Shown here: positions 4,610-5,202 of the stretch, piece after piece
Layout: the number at the start of each line of letters is the position of its first letter
How positions within the stretch are numbered: the first letter of the stretch is position 1
NCBI GenBank assembly: GCA_001564135.1
Contig: LKNH01000200.1
Coordinates: 1 to 5,202 of the forward strand
DNA: 5,202 bases
From: Halobacteriaceae archaeon Tc-Br11_E2g27
Lineage (GTDB): Archaea; Halobacteriota; Halobacteria; Halobacteriales; Haloarculaceae
Reading direction: 5' to 3'
The notes under the pieces: model-generated
What the model saw: the letters and a program-made list of their open reading frames with translations, nothing else
Databases searched by the model: none
What the model was told of the DNA's origin: nothing
Position numbers and translations under genes: made by a program

Positions 4610-5202
4610 ATGAACTTCGAGGAATTCGTTCTTGCTGCGGCGACGGCCGACCTGAGCGACGAACCTGCTGCCCGCGAGGCTGCTGATTTGCTTGAGTACC
4701 GACTGGACCTTGGAGAGGCAACACTGGATGCACTATCCGAGTACGCGGGCGAACTGCCAGTTCTTGTGACAAACCGGCCGACCTGGGAAGGTGGTGAGGC
4801 TGCTGATACGCCTGGCCGCCTTGACGCACTCGAAACGGCAGCCGCATTTGACCACGTCACTGCGCTCGATATCGAATTAGCAACGCTCGAAGCAGGGGAC
4901 GGAACTGCTGTCCTCGACAGAGCTGCCGCCGAGGGTGTCTCAGTCGTCGTTTCGACACATGATTTCGAACAGACACCTTCGAAAGATGACCTACGCGACC
5001 TGCTCACTCGCGCAAGCGAGTATGGCGACGTAGCCAAACTCGCGGTCACGGCACAGGACCGTGGTGATGTGTTGGATCTACTTTCGGTCACACACGAACT
5101 GACCGAAGCCGGAGAGACCGTTGCGACGATGGCGATGGGTGAGGCTGGTCGCCATTCCCGCGCGGTTGCACCGCTGTATGGCTCGAAAATCGGCTATGCA
5201 CC
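4610..5202 (+). CDS. aroD: Type I 3-dehydroquinate dehydratase, C-terminus missing
   Basis: 197 residues from ATG 4610 are visible and the frame is still open at the window end, so the last few dozen residues are lost. The enzyme dehydrates 3-dehydroquinate to 3-dehydroshikimate through a Schiff base, the third shikimate-pathway step in classical numbering; haloarchaea are thought to make dehydroquinate by the aspartate-semialdehyde route. Expected residues are present: EYRLD (E29, R31, D33), TNRPTWEGGE with R56, STHDF with the catalytic H117, AKLAVTA with the Schiff-base K143, and MAMGEAGRHSR with R184. The closing Ser/Gln substrate-binding loop should lie beyond the edge. The TIM-barrel order is intact and the protein is acidic like its neighbours. 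It lies 147 bases after tfb, with its own promoter candidates, so it is probably not functionally tied to tfb. Confidence 0.95.
   Translation, partial: MNFEEFVLAAATADLSDEPAAREAADLLEYRLDLGEATLDALSEYAGELPVLVTNRPTWEGGEAADTPGRLDALETAAAFDHVTALDIELATLEAGDGTAVLDRAAAEGVSVVVSTHDFEQTPSKDDLRDLLTRASEYGDVAKLAVTAQDRGDVLDLLSVTHELTEAGETVATMAMGEAGRHSRAVAPLYGSKIGYA

Overview
The window looks like chromosomal DNA from a halophilic archaeon (class Halobacteria). The encoded proteins are strongly acidic. They include an archaeal-type TFB, a family 4 uracil-DNA glycosylase and a DUF460/COG2433 protein. One exported protein has a Tat-like RRR signal. Several genes have a TATA-like element about 27-30 bases before the start codon, as in leaderless haloarchaeal transcripts. 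Genus and species cannot be decided from this sequence alone.

Layout: the left edge carries, on the minus strand, the N-terminal part of an exported DUF4397-type protein with a very acidic linker (1-265). A divergent intergenic region (266-521) follows, with two palindrome-like elements and a TATA box at 490-495. Four plus-strand genes come next: a DUF460 RNase H-fold protein with a long coiled coil (522-2492), a family 4 Fe-S uracil-DNA glycosylase (2558-3157), a general transcription factor TFB (3500-4462), and the start of aroD, type I 3-dehydroquinate dehydratase (4610 to the window end).

The genes do not form an obvious single operon. The DUF460-to-udg gap is 65 bases and udg has its own TATA-like element, so these two could be separately transcribed or partly cotranscribed. 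Both are nucleic-acid enzymes or predicted ones, so a DNA-repair link is possible but unproven. A long AT-rich gap of 342 bases (3158-3499) separates udg from tfb. It is unusually rich in palindromes and helically spaced short repeats, and it is the most interesting non-coding stretch here. aroD belongs to aromatic amino acid synthesis and is probably independent of tfb.

No tRNA, rRNA, CRISPR array, insertion sequence or clear sign of recent gene transfer was seen. The best candidates for something undescribed are the DUF460 protein, the regulatory architecture upstream of tfb, and a truncated PCNA-binding-like tail on the glycosylase.
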